Assembly (NCBI RefSeq): GCF_042675645.1
Contig: NZ_JBHTJH010000004.1
Location: forward strand, 372,001 to 436,000
Length of the DNA stretch: 64,000 nt
Source: Sungkyunkwania multivorans
GTDB taxonomy: Bacteria > Bacteroidota > Bacteroidia > Flavobacteriales > Flavobacteriaceae
Direction of reading: 5' to 3'
Shown here: one piece after another, positions 53,566 through 63,446 of the stretch
How the letters are laid out: the number at the start of each line of letters is the position of its first letter
How positions within the stretch are numbered: position 1 is the first letter of the stretch
The notes under the pieces: generated by a model
Databases searched by the model: none
The model's input: only the letters and a program-made list of their open reading frames with translations
What the model was told of the DNA's origin: nothing
Translations under genes and position numbers: made by a program

Positions 53566-54756
53566 TTAATTTAAGAACTCAAAGATCCCCGCTGCGCCTT
53601 GTCCGGTACCTACACACATGGTGACCATACCATATTTCCCTTTCATGTCACGTCGACGCATCTCATCGAATAGTTGAACGGAAAGTTTTGCTCCCGTACA
53701 TCCAAGTGGGTGACCGAGTGCAATTGCCCCTCCATTTACATTGATGATATCTGGATTAAGGTCGAGCTCTCTAATGACGGCCAGCGATTGCGAGGCAAAG
53801 GCCTCATTCAGTTCGATCAAGTCGATATCGTCCTGTTTTAACCCTGCTTGCTTCAATGCCTTTGGGATGGCCTTTACTGGGCCTATACCCATGATCCGAG
53901 GTTCTACACCTGCTGCCGCATAATTCACCATTCGGGCGATAGGTTCTAGATTCAACTCCTTTACCATTTCTTCGCTCATGATCAACACAAAGGCAGCGCC
54001 ATCACTCATCTGTGAAGAGTTTCCAGCCGTAACACTTCCACCAGCGGCAAATACCGGACGAAGTTTGGCCAAGGCTTCTTTATTGGTACCCTTTCTGGGT
54101 CCTTCATCTTTAGAAACCGTATACGATCTTGTGGCTTTTTTACCATTTTCGTCCACATAGGTTTCTTCTACCTCGATAGGAACGATCTGGTCTTGAAAAC
54201 GATCTTCAGCTTGTGCCTTTAAGGCTTTTATATGGGAGTTAAAGGCAAATTCATCTTGGTCTTCGCGAGATACTTTGAACTGGTTGGCAACGGCCTCCGC
54301 CGTGTTCCCCATTCCCCAATAGTAGTCCTCGTGACCAGAATTTACCAGGTCATAGTTCAATTCGGTCTTATAGCCTGTCATTGGCACGGCACTCATACTT
54401 TCTGCGCCACCAGCAATGATACAATCGGCCATTCCAGCTTGGATCTTCGCCGTTGCCATCGCGATGGTCTCCACTCCCGATGAACAAAAACGGTTCACGG
54501 TCACTCCAGGAACGTCAACAATGTCCAATCCCATCAAGGAGATCAAGCGCGCCATATTCAATCCCTGCGAACCTTCGGGCATTGCGTTGCCCACAATGAC
54601 GTCATCGATACGCGTTTTGTCCAATTGTGGCAGTTCTTTCATCATGTATTCGATGGTCTCTGCTGCCAGCTCATCCGTTCTTTTAAATCTGAACAACCCA
54701 CGTGGTGCTTTCCCAACGGCTGTTCTATATGCTTTAACTATATATGCTGTTTTCAT
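53566..54756 (-). CDS. fadA: Acetyl-CoA C-acyltransferase (thiolase)
   Basis: This 396-residue thiolase has the active-site Cys region (VNRFCSSGVETIAMA), GGAESMS, the HPLGCTGAK His motif and the C-terminal TMCVGTGQGAAGIFEF with the second Cys. It cleaves 3-ketoacyl-CoA in beta-oxidation. It lies between the dehydrogenase and FadB-like genes. Confidence 0.95.
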   Translation of the reverse strand: MKTAYIVKAYRTAVGKAPRGLFRFKRTDELAAETIEYMMKELPQLDKTRIDDVIVGNAMPEGSQGLNMARLISLMGLDIVDVPGVTVNRFCSSGVETIAMATAKIQAGMADCIIAGGAESMSAVPMTGYKTELNYDLVNSGHEDYYWGMGNTAEAVANQFKVSREDQDEFAFNSHIKALKAQAEDRFQDQIVPIEVEETYVDENGKKATRSYTVSKDEGPRKGTNKEALAKLRPVFAAGGSVTAGNSSQMSDGAAFVLIMSEEMVKELNLEPIARMVNYAAAGVEPRIMGIGPVKAIPKALKQAGLKQDDIDLIELNEAFASQSLAVIRELDLNPDIINVNGGAIALGHPLGCTGAKLSVQLFDEMRRRDMKGKYGMVTMCVGTGQGAAGIFEFLN

Positions 54757-54800
54757 TTGTTCTTTTTTTGAATAAAGACGAAAAGAGTAAAGAAGAAAGA

Positions 54801-55163
54801 CTAAATGTCTAAACCTCCATGGAAACCTGAAATCATCTTTTGCAATTGTTGAATTCTATTTTCTAATTCTTCGAAAGTTTCTTTAGTAATATAACTTTCA
54901 ATGGCAGCGACATTAAGTTGTGTTTCCCATTCAAAAGCAGAACCTAAGCTATTTTCTAAATATTTTCTGAAATGCTTATCAGTACTTTTGCTGCTTCCTT
55001 CAGCGATATTGGAAGGTATTGAAACAGCACATCGTATCATTTGAGATGTAAGGTTGAACCTTTCAATATCTGGAAAATCTCTTACCATTTTATAAGTTAT
55101 TGTAACGATTGACATTGCTTCCGTCCATATTTTCAGTTTTCTGAAGTTATGCTTCATCGCCAC
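54801..55163 (-). CDS. Four-helix-bundle protein (S23 family)
   Basis: This 120-residue intact member has the family pattern KLKIWTEAMSIVTITYKMVRDFP, LTSQMIRCAVSIPSNIAEGSSKSTDKHFRKYL and FEWETQLNVAA. Such proteins were first seen as ORFs in 23S rRNA intervening sequences and now occur widely, with no settled function. It sits between fadA and the FadB-like gene. It is only distantly similar to the broken copy 1.3 kb away. Confidence 0.85.
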   Translation of the reverse strand: MAMKHNFRKLKIWTEAMSIVTITYKMVRDFPDIERFNLTSQMIRCAVSIPSNIAEGSSKSTDKHFRKYLENSLGSAFEWETQLNVAAIESYITKETFEELENRIQQLQKMISGFHGGLDI

Positions 55164-55197
55164 CAGTCTTTAGTCTTTGTTCGTTCTGTCTTTTTTC

Positions 55198-57603
55198 TTA
55201 GTTGCGTAAAGGTTTCCCAGTTTTTAACATATGCTGGATACGCTCTAGCGTTTTTCTTTCGGTACAAAGTGAAAGGAACGCCTCACGTTCTAGGTCTAAG
55301 AGATACTGCTCAGATACTCTGGTCGGTTCAGAAAGGTCTCCACCAGCCATAACATAGGCCAATTTGTTGGCGATCTTCTTGTCATGCTCAGAGATATAGT
55401 GACTCGCTTCCATGGAGTCTGTACCTACCAAAAACATTCCCAAGGCCTGCTTACCAAGTACTTTGATGTCCTTTCTTGCCGGAGGTTGGGTATATCCTGC
55501 TTCGGCCATCAGTAAGGCATGCTTCTTGGCTTGAGCGATCTGACGATCTTTATTAACAACGATGACATCTTTTCCTTTTTGAAGGATCCCTAGATCATAG
55601 GCCTCATAAGCCGATGTTGCTACTTTGGCCATCCCGATCGTGAGAAAGTACTCTTGAAGTACGTTTAGCTCCACGTCGTTCTTTCTGAAAGTATCTTGTG
55701 CTCTTAAAGCAAATTCTTTAGATCCACCCCCGCCAGGAATTACACCGACACCAAATTCTACCAATCCAATATAGGTCTCTGCTGCCGCAACTACTTTATC
55801 GGCATGCATCGAAAGCTCACAACCACCACCAAGGGTCATTCCGTGAGGAGCTGCTACCGTTGGGATTGCAGAGTATCGCATACGCATCATGGTATCTTGA
55901 AACATCTTAATGGCCATGTTGAGCTCATCATATTCTTGCTCTACAGCCATCATAAAGATCATCCCAATATTTGCTCCAACCGAAAAGTTTGCTGCTTGAT
56001 TACCAACGACCAATCCTTGGAAGTCTTTTTCAGCAAGGTCAATAGCTTTATTGATGCCTTGAAGAACGCCACCACCGATAGTATTCATCTTAGAGCGAAA
56101 TTCTAAGTTCAAGATGCCATCACCAAGATCATGAACAACCGATTCGGCATTCTTCCAAACCGTTTTGCTCTCTCGGATATTCTCGAGGATGATAAATGCA
56201 TCTTGCCCTGGCTTTTTGGTCTGCGTCTTTGCAGGAATATCATAATAATATGTTGCGCCGTCTTTAACTGTATAAAAGGAAGTGTTCCCAGCGGCAACCA
56301 TTTCGGTCACCCAAGCAGCTGGCTCTAGACCTTCGGACTTCATTAACTCAATTCCTTTTTCAACACCAACCGCATCCCAAATCTCGAAGGGTCCATTTTC
56401 CCAACCGAAACCAGCTTTCATGGCATCGTCTATACGATATAATTCGTCCGATATCTCTGGGATCCTATTTTGAACGTAGGCAAACATGGCCGCAAAGTTC
56501 TTGCGGTAGAATTCACCTGCCTTATCTTTTCCTTTCACCAATACTGGAAAACGGTCCAAAACATTATCGATGGTTTTGGTCATTTCCAAAGTGGCGAACT
56601 TGGCACGTTGGTTTGGTCTGTATTCTAAGGTATCAAGGTCCAATGAAAGGATCTCTTTCTTTCCACCTTCCCCTGTCACTCTCTTGTAGAAACCTTGCTT
56701 GGTCTTGCTACCAAGCATTTTGTTCTCCATCATGTGCTCGATGAAATCGGGCAGCTTAAAAAGCTCGTGGGCTTCGTCATCTGGACAGTTTTTATAGATT
56801 CCGTTGGCCACATGAACCAAGGTATCCAATCCTACCACATCAACGGTACGGAAGGTGGCGGATTTAGGACGCCCGATAACTGGTCCTGTCAATTTATCGA
56901 CTTCTTCAATGGTAAGTCCAAGGTCTTTTACCTGGTGAAACAGGCTTTGGATACCAAAGATCCCTATTCGGTTACCGATAAAGGCAGGCGTATCTTTTGC
57001 TAGCACCGAAGTTTTTCCGAGGAATTTTTCGCCGTATTCCATTAAGAAATCGGTAACCTCTTGTTTACAATTTGGTCCTGGCACCACTTCGAAGAGTCGC
57101 AAGTAGCGTGGAGGATTAAAGAAGTGTGTTACAGCAAAATGCTTTTGAAAATCATCACTTCTACCTTCATTCATAAACTTGATCGGGATACCCGAAGTGT
57201 TGGAAGTGATCAGCGTACCAGGGGTGCGATGTTTTTCTACCTGCTCGAACACTTTTTGTTTGATATCCAAACGTTCAACAACCACTTCCATTACCCAGTC
57301 CACATCCTTGATCTTATGAAGATCATCTTCAAGGTTCCCAGTGGTGATCCTGTCTGCAAAATTTTGAGAGTAGATAGGAGAGGGCTTTGACTTTAGCGAA
57401 GCCGCTAGGCTGTCGTTTACCAAGCGGTTGCGCACCGCTTTATCCTCTAATGTAAGGCCTTTTGCCTTTTCCTTGTCATTCAGTTCTCTTGGAACAATGT
57501 CTAATAAAAGCACTTCCGCACCGATATTGGCAAAGTGACAAGCGATTCCGCTTCCCATGATACCCGAACCGATTACAGCAACTTTCTTGATTCTTCTTGT
57601 CAT
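55198..57603 (-). CDS. 3-hydroxyacyl-CoA dehydrogenase/enoyl-CoA hydratase (FadB-like)
   Basis: This 801-residue protein has the dehydrogenase first: VAVIGSGIMGSGIACHFANIGAEVLLLDI, VMEVVVERLDIKQKVF, HFFNPPRYLRLFEVVPG. An enoyl-CoA hydratase/isomerase domain follows at about 500-700 (LVVGNQAANFSVGANIGMIFM, GGGCELSMHADKVVAAAETYIGLVEFGVGVIPGGG). This order (HAD then ECH) is typical of Bacteroidota and reversed from E. coli FadB. It does the middle steps of beta-oxidation. Confidence 0.95.
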   Translation of the reverse strand: MTRRIKKVAVIGSGIMGSGIACHFANIGAEVLLLDIVPRELNDKEKAKGLTLEDKAVRNRLVNDSLAASLKSKPSPIYSQNFADRITTGNLEDDLHKIKDVDWVMEVVVERLDIKQKVFEQVEKHRTPGTLITSNTSGIPIKFMNEGRSDDFQKHFAVTHFFNPPRYLRLFEVVPGPNCKQEVTDFLMEYGEKFLGKTSVLAKDTPAFIGNRIGIFGIQSLFHQVKDLGLTIEEVDKLTGPVIGRPKSATFRTVDVVGLDTLVHVANGIYKNCPDDEAHELFKLPDFIEHMMENKMLGSKTKQGFYKRVTGEGGKKEILSLDLDTLEYRPNQRAKFATLEMTKTIDNVLDRFPVLVKGKDKAGEFYRKNFAAMFAYVQNRIPEISDELYRIDDAMKAGFGWENGPFEIWDAVGVEKGIELMKSEGLEPAAWVTEMVAAGNTSFYTVKDGATYYYDIPAKTQTKKPGQDAFIILENIRESKTVWKNAESVVHDLGDGILNLEFRSKMNTIGGGVLQGINKAIDLAEKDFQGLVVGNQAANFSVGANIGMIFMMAVEQEYDELNMAIKMFQDTMMRMRYSAIPTVAAPHGMTLGGGCELSMHADKVVAAAETYIGLVEFGVGVIPGGGGSKEFALRAQDTFRKNDVELNVLQEYFLTIGMAKVATSAYEAYDLGILQKGKDVIVVNKDRQIAQAKKHALLMAEAGYTQPPARKDIKVLGKQALGMFLVGTDSMEASHYISEHDKKIANKLAYVMAGGDLSEPTRVSEQYLLDLEREAFLSLCTERKTLERIQHMLKTGKPLRN

Positions 57604-57621
57604 TGAACTTAGTTGTTGGTA

Positions 57622-58074
57622 TTAATTAGTCGTTATTTTTTGATTGTAGATCTTTTTGGATGAAATAAGATCATTGATCACTTCCGCTACCTCATAGAAA
57701 TGATTTAATTTTTCATCCGAAATATGTTTTCTAATGGTTTCATTGAACGTAAGGACCACTTCTCTTGAAACTTCGCGTTTTTCTCTTCCAAAATCTGTTA
57801 AATGTATCAATACGCCCCTGCCATCCTTGGGATTAGGCCTTCTTTCTATCAACCCTCTTTCTTCCATCGATTTTAAGGTACGAGACAGACTAGTGGCTTC
57901 CATCCCCATTCTAGGGCCAAGCGCAGTAGAAGGGGTGCCTTCCTCTGGATCGATGCTTAATAATGCAAATCCGGTGGCCATGGTGCTGTCAAATTTCCCT
58001 GCCTCCTCGTTGTACATTTTGGCTACTGCTTGCCAAGTCGCTCGTAATACGTAATCTATGGTTTTGTCTTTCAT
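57622..58074 (-). CDS. MarR-family transcriptional regulator
   Basis: This 150-residue winged-helix protein has LGPRMGMEATSLSRTLKSMEERGLIERRPNPKDGRGVLIHLT (two pieces), the DNA-binding helix and wing. It lies 18 bases before the FadB-like gene and behind the acyl-CoA ligase, so it probably regulates the fatty-acid oxidation genes in response to acyl-CoA (inference). Confidence 0.92.
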   Translation of the reverse strand: MKDKTIDYVLRATWQAVAKMYNEEAGKFDSTMATGFALLSIDPEEGTPSTALGPRMGMEATSLSRTLKSMEERGLIERRPNPKDGRGVLIHLTDFGREKREVSREVVLTFNETIRKHISDEKLNHFYEVAEVINDLISSKKIYNQKITTN

Positions 58075-58180
58075 AAAAAATTGATTTCAAATATACGAAA
58101 AATATTATGCACGCATAGTAAATCGTATATTTTTTTTGTCGTTTTGATAATTTAAAGATATGAATTATGGCAGAGTCATA

Positions 58181-58207
58181 AAAAAACTCCTCAGTTATTG
58201 AGGAGTT
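58181..58207 (-). terminator. Rho-independent terminator
   Basis: An AACTCCTCA / TGAGGAGTT stem, read on the minus strand, is followed by a T run (A run on the plus strand). It lies behind the acyl-CoA ligase gene. Confidence 0.85.
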
Positions 58208-58231
58208 CTAGATAGTTTGGTTAGTATGAGC

Positions 58232-60004
58232 TTATAATTCGTGCCCATATATCTTACTATAAAGGTCGCGATATTTTTCCTTTATAGGTTTTCGCTTCAA
58301 TTTCATCGTTGGGGTCAAATGTCCTCCATCTATGGTCCAAACATCTGGGGTAAGTTCAAATTTCTTAATTCTCTCCCATTTTCCGAATCTCGCATTGTAC
58401 GTATCTATTTCCTCTTGAATTCTTTCTATGAATTTCTCGTTCTTTACGAGGTCGGCATCATTGCGATATTCGATATGATGACGTTTTGCCCATTCCTTTG
58501 CAAATTCAAAATTGGGTTGTACAAATGCAGCGGGCATCTTTTCACCTTCTCCAATGACCATGATCTGCTCGATGAAACGCGATTGTTTCATTTCGTTCTC
58601 TATTAACTGTGGTGCCACGTATTTTCCACCAGAGGTTTTAAACATCTCCTTTTTGCGATCCGTGATTCGCAAGAATCCTTCGCTATCAAATTCCCCGATA
58701 TCCCCAGTATGAAAATATTCTCCTGTCATCACTTCGGCAGTTTTTTCTGCGTCTTTATAATAACCTTGCATCACGTTAGGACCTTTACAGAGGATCTCAC
58801 CATCTTCGGCGATCTTCACTTCGACACCGTCAATCACTTTACCAACGGTCCCGATCTTCCAACCGCGATTGTTACGGTCATTTACGGTGATCACTGGTGA
58901 GGTCTCGGATAGGCCATAACCTTCCATCACAGGAATACCTGCCGCGCCAAAAACTCTAGATAGTCTAGGTTGTAGCGCCGCGCTACCAGACACCATGAGT
59001 TCTAAGTTGCCACCAAGTCCTTCTTGCCATTTACTAAAGATCAACTTGCGCGCGATGCCCAACTTAAAGTTGTACCAGGCTCCGTTGGCGTTATATGGTT
59101 CGAATTTCAATCCTAGTTCAATGGCCCAAAAGAATAATTTCTTTTTAATTCCTGATAGGTCCGCACCTTTTGCATAGATCTTGTCATACACCTTTTCTAA
59201 GAGGCGAGGTACAACTGTCATCGTATTTGGTTTGACCTCTTTAAGGTTGTCACTGATCTTTTCTATAGATTCTGCAAAAGAGATCCTGATACCGCTATAT
59301 TGATATAGATAGGTCACCATCCTTTCAAAAATATGGCAGATAGGCAAGAAACTCAATGCGCTTGAACCCGGTTGTAACGGTACTCTCTTATGGCTCGCCA
59401 AAACGTTAGAAACAATATTGTTATGTGAAAGCATCACCCCCTTAGGTCTTCCAGTAGTACCAGAAGTATAGATGATAGTAGCTAGGTCTGATGGTTTCAC
59501 CGCATCTTTCCTTGCGATGAGTTCCTCTTGATTGCTTTCGTCCTTTCCCAACGCTAAAACCTCTGTCCAATTCTTACAGCCAGCGATCTCATCAAAGGAA
59601 TACACTTCTTTGAGCGAAGGAACATTTGCTTTAATGGCATTGATCTTATCGAGTACCTCGGTACAAGAAACGAAACAATACTTGGCTTCGGAGTGATTAA
59701 GAATGTACTCATAATCATTTTCTGATATCGTGGGATAGATCGGAACGTCTTGGGCACCAATCTGCAACACGCCGATATCTGTGACATGCCATTCTGTACG
59801 ATTGGTCAATGAGATGATGGCAATTTTATCATTTGGCTGCACTCCTAATCTTAATAAGCCACGACTCATCTGATTCGCCTTGTCTATATATTCTTGAGTG
59901 GAGGTTTTTACCCATTTGTCACCATACTTGGTCACCAATGCATCAGGCATGTTGTGGTGCTCTAATTGATAATAAGGAAAATCAAAAAGACGTGTAACGT
60001 TCAT
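58232..60004 (-). CDS. Long-chain acyl-CoA synthetase (AMP-forming)
   Basis: This 590-residue ANL-superfamily enzyme has TIIYTSGTTGRPKGVMLSHNN (P-loop), MEGYGLSETSPV, YFHTGDIGEFDSEGFLRITDRKKEMFKTSGGKYV (A5-A8 regions, in pieces). It activates fatty acids to acyl-CoA for beta-oxidation or lipid synthesis. It has its own terminator. Confidence 0.95.
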   Translation of the reverse strand: MNVTRLFDFPYYQLEHHNMPDALVTKYGDKWVKTSTQEYIDKANQMSRGLLRLGVQPNDKIAIISLTNRTEWHVTDIGVLQIGAQDVPIYPTISENDYEYILNHSEAKYCFVSCTEVLDKINAIKANVPSLKEVYSFDEIAGCKNWTEVLALGKDESNQEELIARKDAVKPSDLATIIYTSGTTGRPKGVMLSHNNIVSNVLASHKRVPLQPGSSALSFLPICHIFERMVTYLYQYSGIRISFAESIEKISDNLKEVKPNTMTVVPRLLEKVYDKIYAKGADLSGIKKKLFFWAIELGLKFEPYNANGAWYNFKLGIARKLIFSKWQEGLGGNLELMVSGSAALQPRLSRVFGAAGIPVMEGYGLSETSPVITVNDRNNRGWKIGTVGKVIDGVEVKIAEDGEILCKGPNVMQGYYKDAEKTAEVMTGEYFHTGDIGEFDSEGFLRITDRKKEMFKTSGGKYVAPQLIENEMKQSRFIEQIMVIGEGEKMPAAFVQPNFEFAKEWAKRHHIEYRNDADLVKNEKFIERIQEEIDTYNARFGKWERIKKFELTPDVWTIDGGHLTPTMKLKRKPIKEKYRDLYSKIYGHEL

Positions 60005-60189
60005 ATCTGTCTGTTGGATTATGATAGGAATTGCAAATTAGAAAAAATTAGACCTTTCTTCCAAAGAAAACATAAAAAAAGAGCCTTTGTATTGAACGCT
60101 CCGCAATAATTGAAGTGATCGTTCATTTATTGCCTGATGATTATTAGAGCTTTCGTGCCTTTATTGTAGCGATATGTTTGGAGTAAATA

Positions 60190-60417
60190 TCATTCTACCT
60201 GAATGAGGTTACGAATTGGTAAATTTCTTATATTCTTTGCACCAAGGCGAACCATAGAGCATCTCTCTTCTAACCTCCAATGATTCTTTGAAGCATCGCC
60301 CTCAATTGGTTTTAGAAGGCCCAATTTCTGTCCGTCATATTTATTTTGACGATAACATGATAAGAATGTGTGCCAAGTGATGAAGATCACGATCAGGAAG
60401 CATGATGTTTTTTTCAA
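60190..60417 (-). CDS. Small hypothetical lipoprotein
   Basis: This 75-residue product has a hydrophobic N terminus ending in a lipobox-like HTFLSC (MKKTSCFLIVIFITWHTFLSC) and a short basic mature part. It lies 45 bases behind the haloperoxidase-like gene on the same strand. No family is recognised. It could be a chance frame. Confidence 0.4.
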   Translation of the reverse strand: MKKTSCFLIVIFITWHTFLSCYRQNKYDGQKLGLLKPIEGDASKNHWRLEERCSMVRLGAKNIRNLPIRNLIQVE

Positions 60418-60461
60418 TTTAATGCCAATAACTCATCTGCCTTTTCGATGTTCTTTTTATA

Positions 60462-61943
60462 TCATTGCTCTTCCCCGATATGTCTTTTGTAGAATTCCCA
60501 TACTTCTTTGGCGACATTCCTTCCCAACTCTAGTCCGGCTACGTTATCTGCCTGTATATGATATCCTCCTAGAACTCTTGAGATTCCAGCCATCTCGGCC
60601 GTCTCTGTGAATGTCGGAAACTTTAAAGTAACGGTATCACCTAAATGATCGGGTTCTGTCATTGCACCAGCGACCAACTGGACCTCTGAGCCGAATAGAT
60701 CACTCCCTGTCCACATTTTTAAAGCTTCTCCACAGCCACCACTAATGGTGCTATGTCCAGAAACATAACTCGGAAAAGGTGGGCAGAGGAAGGTTTCAGG
60801 AGAATAAGGTCTCCATTGTTTTCCTTCCATTTCTACAATTCCTTTTCCTTCTCCTCCCCAAGCCTTTATTTTTTGCTCATCGTAATATTGGTGCACCAAT
60901 GCATATGGTCTGGCATAGTCATAGAACATTTTGGAATCCCAAGAAGCTATGAATGCGTCCATTGCAACGACCTGATTGAAAAAGTACATCTTTACATCTT
61001 GGTCCAGGGTATGGTTGTCTCGCCTTGAAACATCCTGCGCAAACTTCAACCAATGCCCTGCTTGCTGAACTGATTGCGGACCATCGCGCATAAATTCTAC
61101 CAACGCTTTTTGATCATCAGTGAGATTTGCTTGCATATAGATCACTTCCTTCACCTCTTTTTCCAGCTGTTTAGAACCTATCATCGGTGGTGGCCCCGGG
61201 CGAAATTGGTCGCCAGACTTTAAGGCTATGGGTTTGACTTTGTCCCAAAATGGTGTAAGACAACCTGGAGCAAATTTCCCTCCTTTTCCATCCGAAAAAT
61301 ATTTGGGCTGCCAGCGATTGGGATCGACATTCTTGTCTGCAGAATTGACAGGTTCGTATCCAACATAGTTGAAATAAGGCTCCCCGTTAGAACCTTTTTC
61401 TTCACCATATTGATTGGCACCGTCTCCTTTACGCGCTTCGATCACTGCCTTTGCTGCTAAATTTCCTATTCCTTCGGGCGTGTTGGGGTCCAAGGATTCG
61501 TTAGCGGGGTCTAACCCCAATTCTTTCATAAAATTTTCAAACAGCGCTTTATCGGAATAATAATATTCGTTCATTGTCCTAAATGCGGCATAACTGATGG
61601 CGATTTCCTTATTTTTTAGGGTATGCTCATCTGCAGGTCTTCTTTCAACATCTTCTAAATACACAGGTAGGGCCTTATCATCAAACCGAGACCATGCGTC
61701 GAATACCGCTACGAATATGAGGCCTAAATATCTCGAGGTCACTGTTGGACGTGGTTGAAAACGCTCTGTGTCATTGGCCGTTGCGGTCAAGGCCATCTCT
61801 CCCCATTTGTAAGCTACATTGTCAACACCTGAGGGTTCTGATACAGCAATGCTATCTTGGTCTTCTTTTTTGTTGTCGCTCTGTCTGCAGCCTATAGAAA
61901 AGAATGTAACAAGTACTGCAATTATTAAATAATTTGAATTCAT
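60462..61943 (-). CDS. Vanadium-dependent haloperoxidase-like lipoprotein
   Basis: This 493-residue protein has a lipobox (...FFSIGCRQS). It has the PAP2/VHPO vanadate-binding motifs PPFPSYVSGHSTISGG (near residue 395) and SRVLGGYHIQADNVAGLELGR toward the C terminus. The long helical front half (MALTATANDTERFQPRPTVTSRYLGLIFVAVFDAW, in pieces) also fits the VHPO group rather than simple phosphatases. Substrate unknown; marine Bacteroidota often carry such genes. Confidence 0.88.
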   Translation of the reverse strand: MNSNYLIIAVLVTFFSIGCRQSDNKKEDQDSIAVSEPSGVDNVAYKWGEMALTATANDTERFQPRPTVTSRYLGLIFVAVFDAWSRFDDKALPVYLEDVERRPADEHTLKNKEIAISYAAFRTMNEYYYSDKALFENFMKELGLDPANESLDPNTPEGIGNLAAKAVIEARKGDGANQYGEEKGSNGEPYFNYVGYEPVNSADKNVDPNRWQPKYFSDGKGGKFAPGCLTPFWDKVKPIALKSGDQFRPGPPPMIGSKQLEKEVKEVIYMQANLTDDQKALVEFMRDGPQSVQQAGHWLKFAQDVSRRDNHTLDQDVKMYFFNQVVAMDAFIASWDSKMFYDYARPYALVHQYYDEQKIKAWGGEGKGIVEMEGKQWRPYSPETFLCPPFPSYVSGHSTISGGCGEALKMWTGSDLFGSEVQLVAGAMTEPDHLGDTVTLKFPTFTETAEMAGISRVLGGYHIQADNVAGLELGRNVAKEVWEFYKRHIGEEQ

Positions 61944-62076
61944 TTCTGTGATTGGTGGTTAGGATTGTTTTTTAAATTCGGGCATTAAATTATAAATATT
62001 TTATAATTTCAACTAGCGATCGAAGAAGTATTTATCATGTATAACGCGGATATCTCCATGTCGATCAAAAGACCAC

Positions 62077-63006
62077 CTATTCTACGTTGGGCATTGTTTT
62101 ATCGCTCTTGTCGATATTTAGTTTTGGGACCCGTATGATCTCTACGGTGGTAGAGGCCAATTGCACTTTACCATCTGTATTTTCTATTTCTTTTCTTATA
62201 AGCTCATTCAAAACATGTTTGGTGTATCGTCTTTTCTTATAATCGACGATATATCGCAAATTGAACTGTATCCAGTTGTCTGTCATCTTTAGCGCAAGCG
62301 TAGGTTGTACTTGGGCATCTTCGATGTAGTATTTATCTACCACTGTCTTCCATTTCGAAATTGAGTCGTCCACATATTTGGAGAGTTGCTCTGAGGCGAT
62401 TCGGATGATGATGTCTTTGGCTAGCGCTACATCGGAACCGTAACGGATGGGCAGATCGAATTCATCCCAAATGAAGGGAAAGTCCTTAGAATAGTTATAT
62501 ACGGGGCCTTTAAAGACGAAAGCATTGCTCAATTTTACAATTCTGCCGCTATAATTGTCGCTACTTACCCATTCGCCTATTTCCATCATGGTCGTGTAGA
62601 TACTATCGATATCGATAACGTCACCCTTGATGCCGTTAATTTCAATTCGGTCCCCAGGTTGATATACTTTGACAAAGAAGATGTACACCGACCCTGCAAT
62701 ACTCAAGATCAGTTCTTGTAAGGTAATGGTGATGCCCGCCGTTAATAATCCAATGGCGAGGGCCACATCCTTTATATTTCCAGTGAAATAGGAAATTGAA
62801 AGCAATAGAATAAGGAAATATCCCAAAACCTCGATTCCTTTTTGGGATTTGTATCTGGTGGTTGAATCTGGCAGGTTCTTTCTAAGTAGCCTCCTTAAAA
62901 ACTGTATGATGCCAATGATGAATATGACCCAGATCAAGTACTTGATAAGTGCTGTTGAAGTTGGATGGTCTAACATCCATTGTTTTATTGCCTCAATGGA
63001 CTTCAC
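62077..63006 (-). CDS. MscS-family mechanosensitive channel
   Basis: This 309-residue protein has three N-terminal membrane helices, the pore-lining TM3 (GLLTAGITITLQELILSIAGSVYIFF), and the following beta domain (VYQPGDRIEINGIKGDVIDIDSIYTTMMEI; VKLSNAFVFKGPVYNYS). It opens under membrane tension in the inner membrane. It is a single gene. Confidence 0.92.
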   Translation of the reverse strand: MKSIEAIKQWMLDHPTSTALIKYLIWVIFIIGIIQFLRRLLRKNLPDSTTRYKSQKGIEVLGYFLILLLSISYFTGNIKDVALAIGLLTAGITITLQELILSIAGSVYIFFVKVYQPGDRIEINGIKGDVIDIDSIYTTMMEIGEWVSSDNYSGRIVKLSNAFVFKGPVYNYSKDFPFIWDEFDLPIRYGSDVALAKDIIIRIASEQLSKYVDDSISKWKTVVDKYYIEDAQVQPTLALKMTDNWIQFNLRYIVDYKKRRYTKHVLNELIRKEIENTDGKVQLASTTVEIIRVPKLNIDKSDKTMPNVE

Positions 63007-63446
63007 AACTTATTTTTTATGCCTTTACAAATCATAGTTTGCTAATTACTGCCACCTTACAAGATCAAATATCATCCCGTGTGAATACGACAATGCTGTC
63101 AATACAGCATATATATTTAAAGGTATAAATTTTATGCTTAAAATGCGTCCGTAATACATATACCATTGATACAAGATTTAAATAGGTGTTACACAAAAGC
63201 TATGAACTGTCGCAGTCGACAACCCTTTTCAGATTATCCTTCTTTTGATGGATCATTGTTGTTACGAATGCATTGTAATTCTTTCTAAGGCTTCTAGTGT
63301 GCCCATAGAAGTTGTGCTAAGAAGACTGAGGAGAAGGTGTTGCTTCTCCATAAGAATGGAATGGTTGATCTTTTAAGGCATCGTTTCTAAGGACTTTTTA
63401 TCGATTTGTCACACTCGATGTATAAAAATTGTCTAATTTATAGAAT
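63007..63446. other. Intergenic region upstream of sigma factor gene
   Basis: These 440 bases contain no supported gene. A small hairpin GAGAAG / CTTCTC is seen near 63330-63350. The promoter of the sigma factor gene is presumably just before 63447, but no clear consensus was found. Confidence 0.5.
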
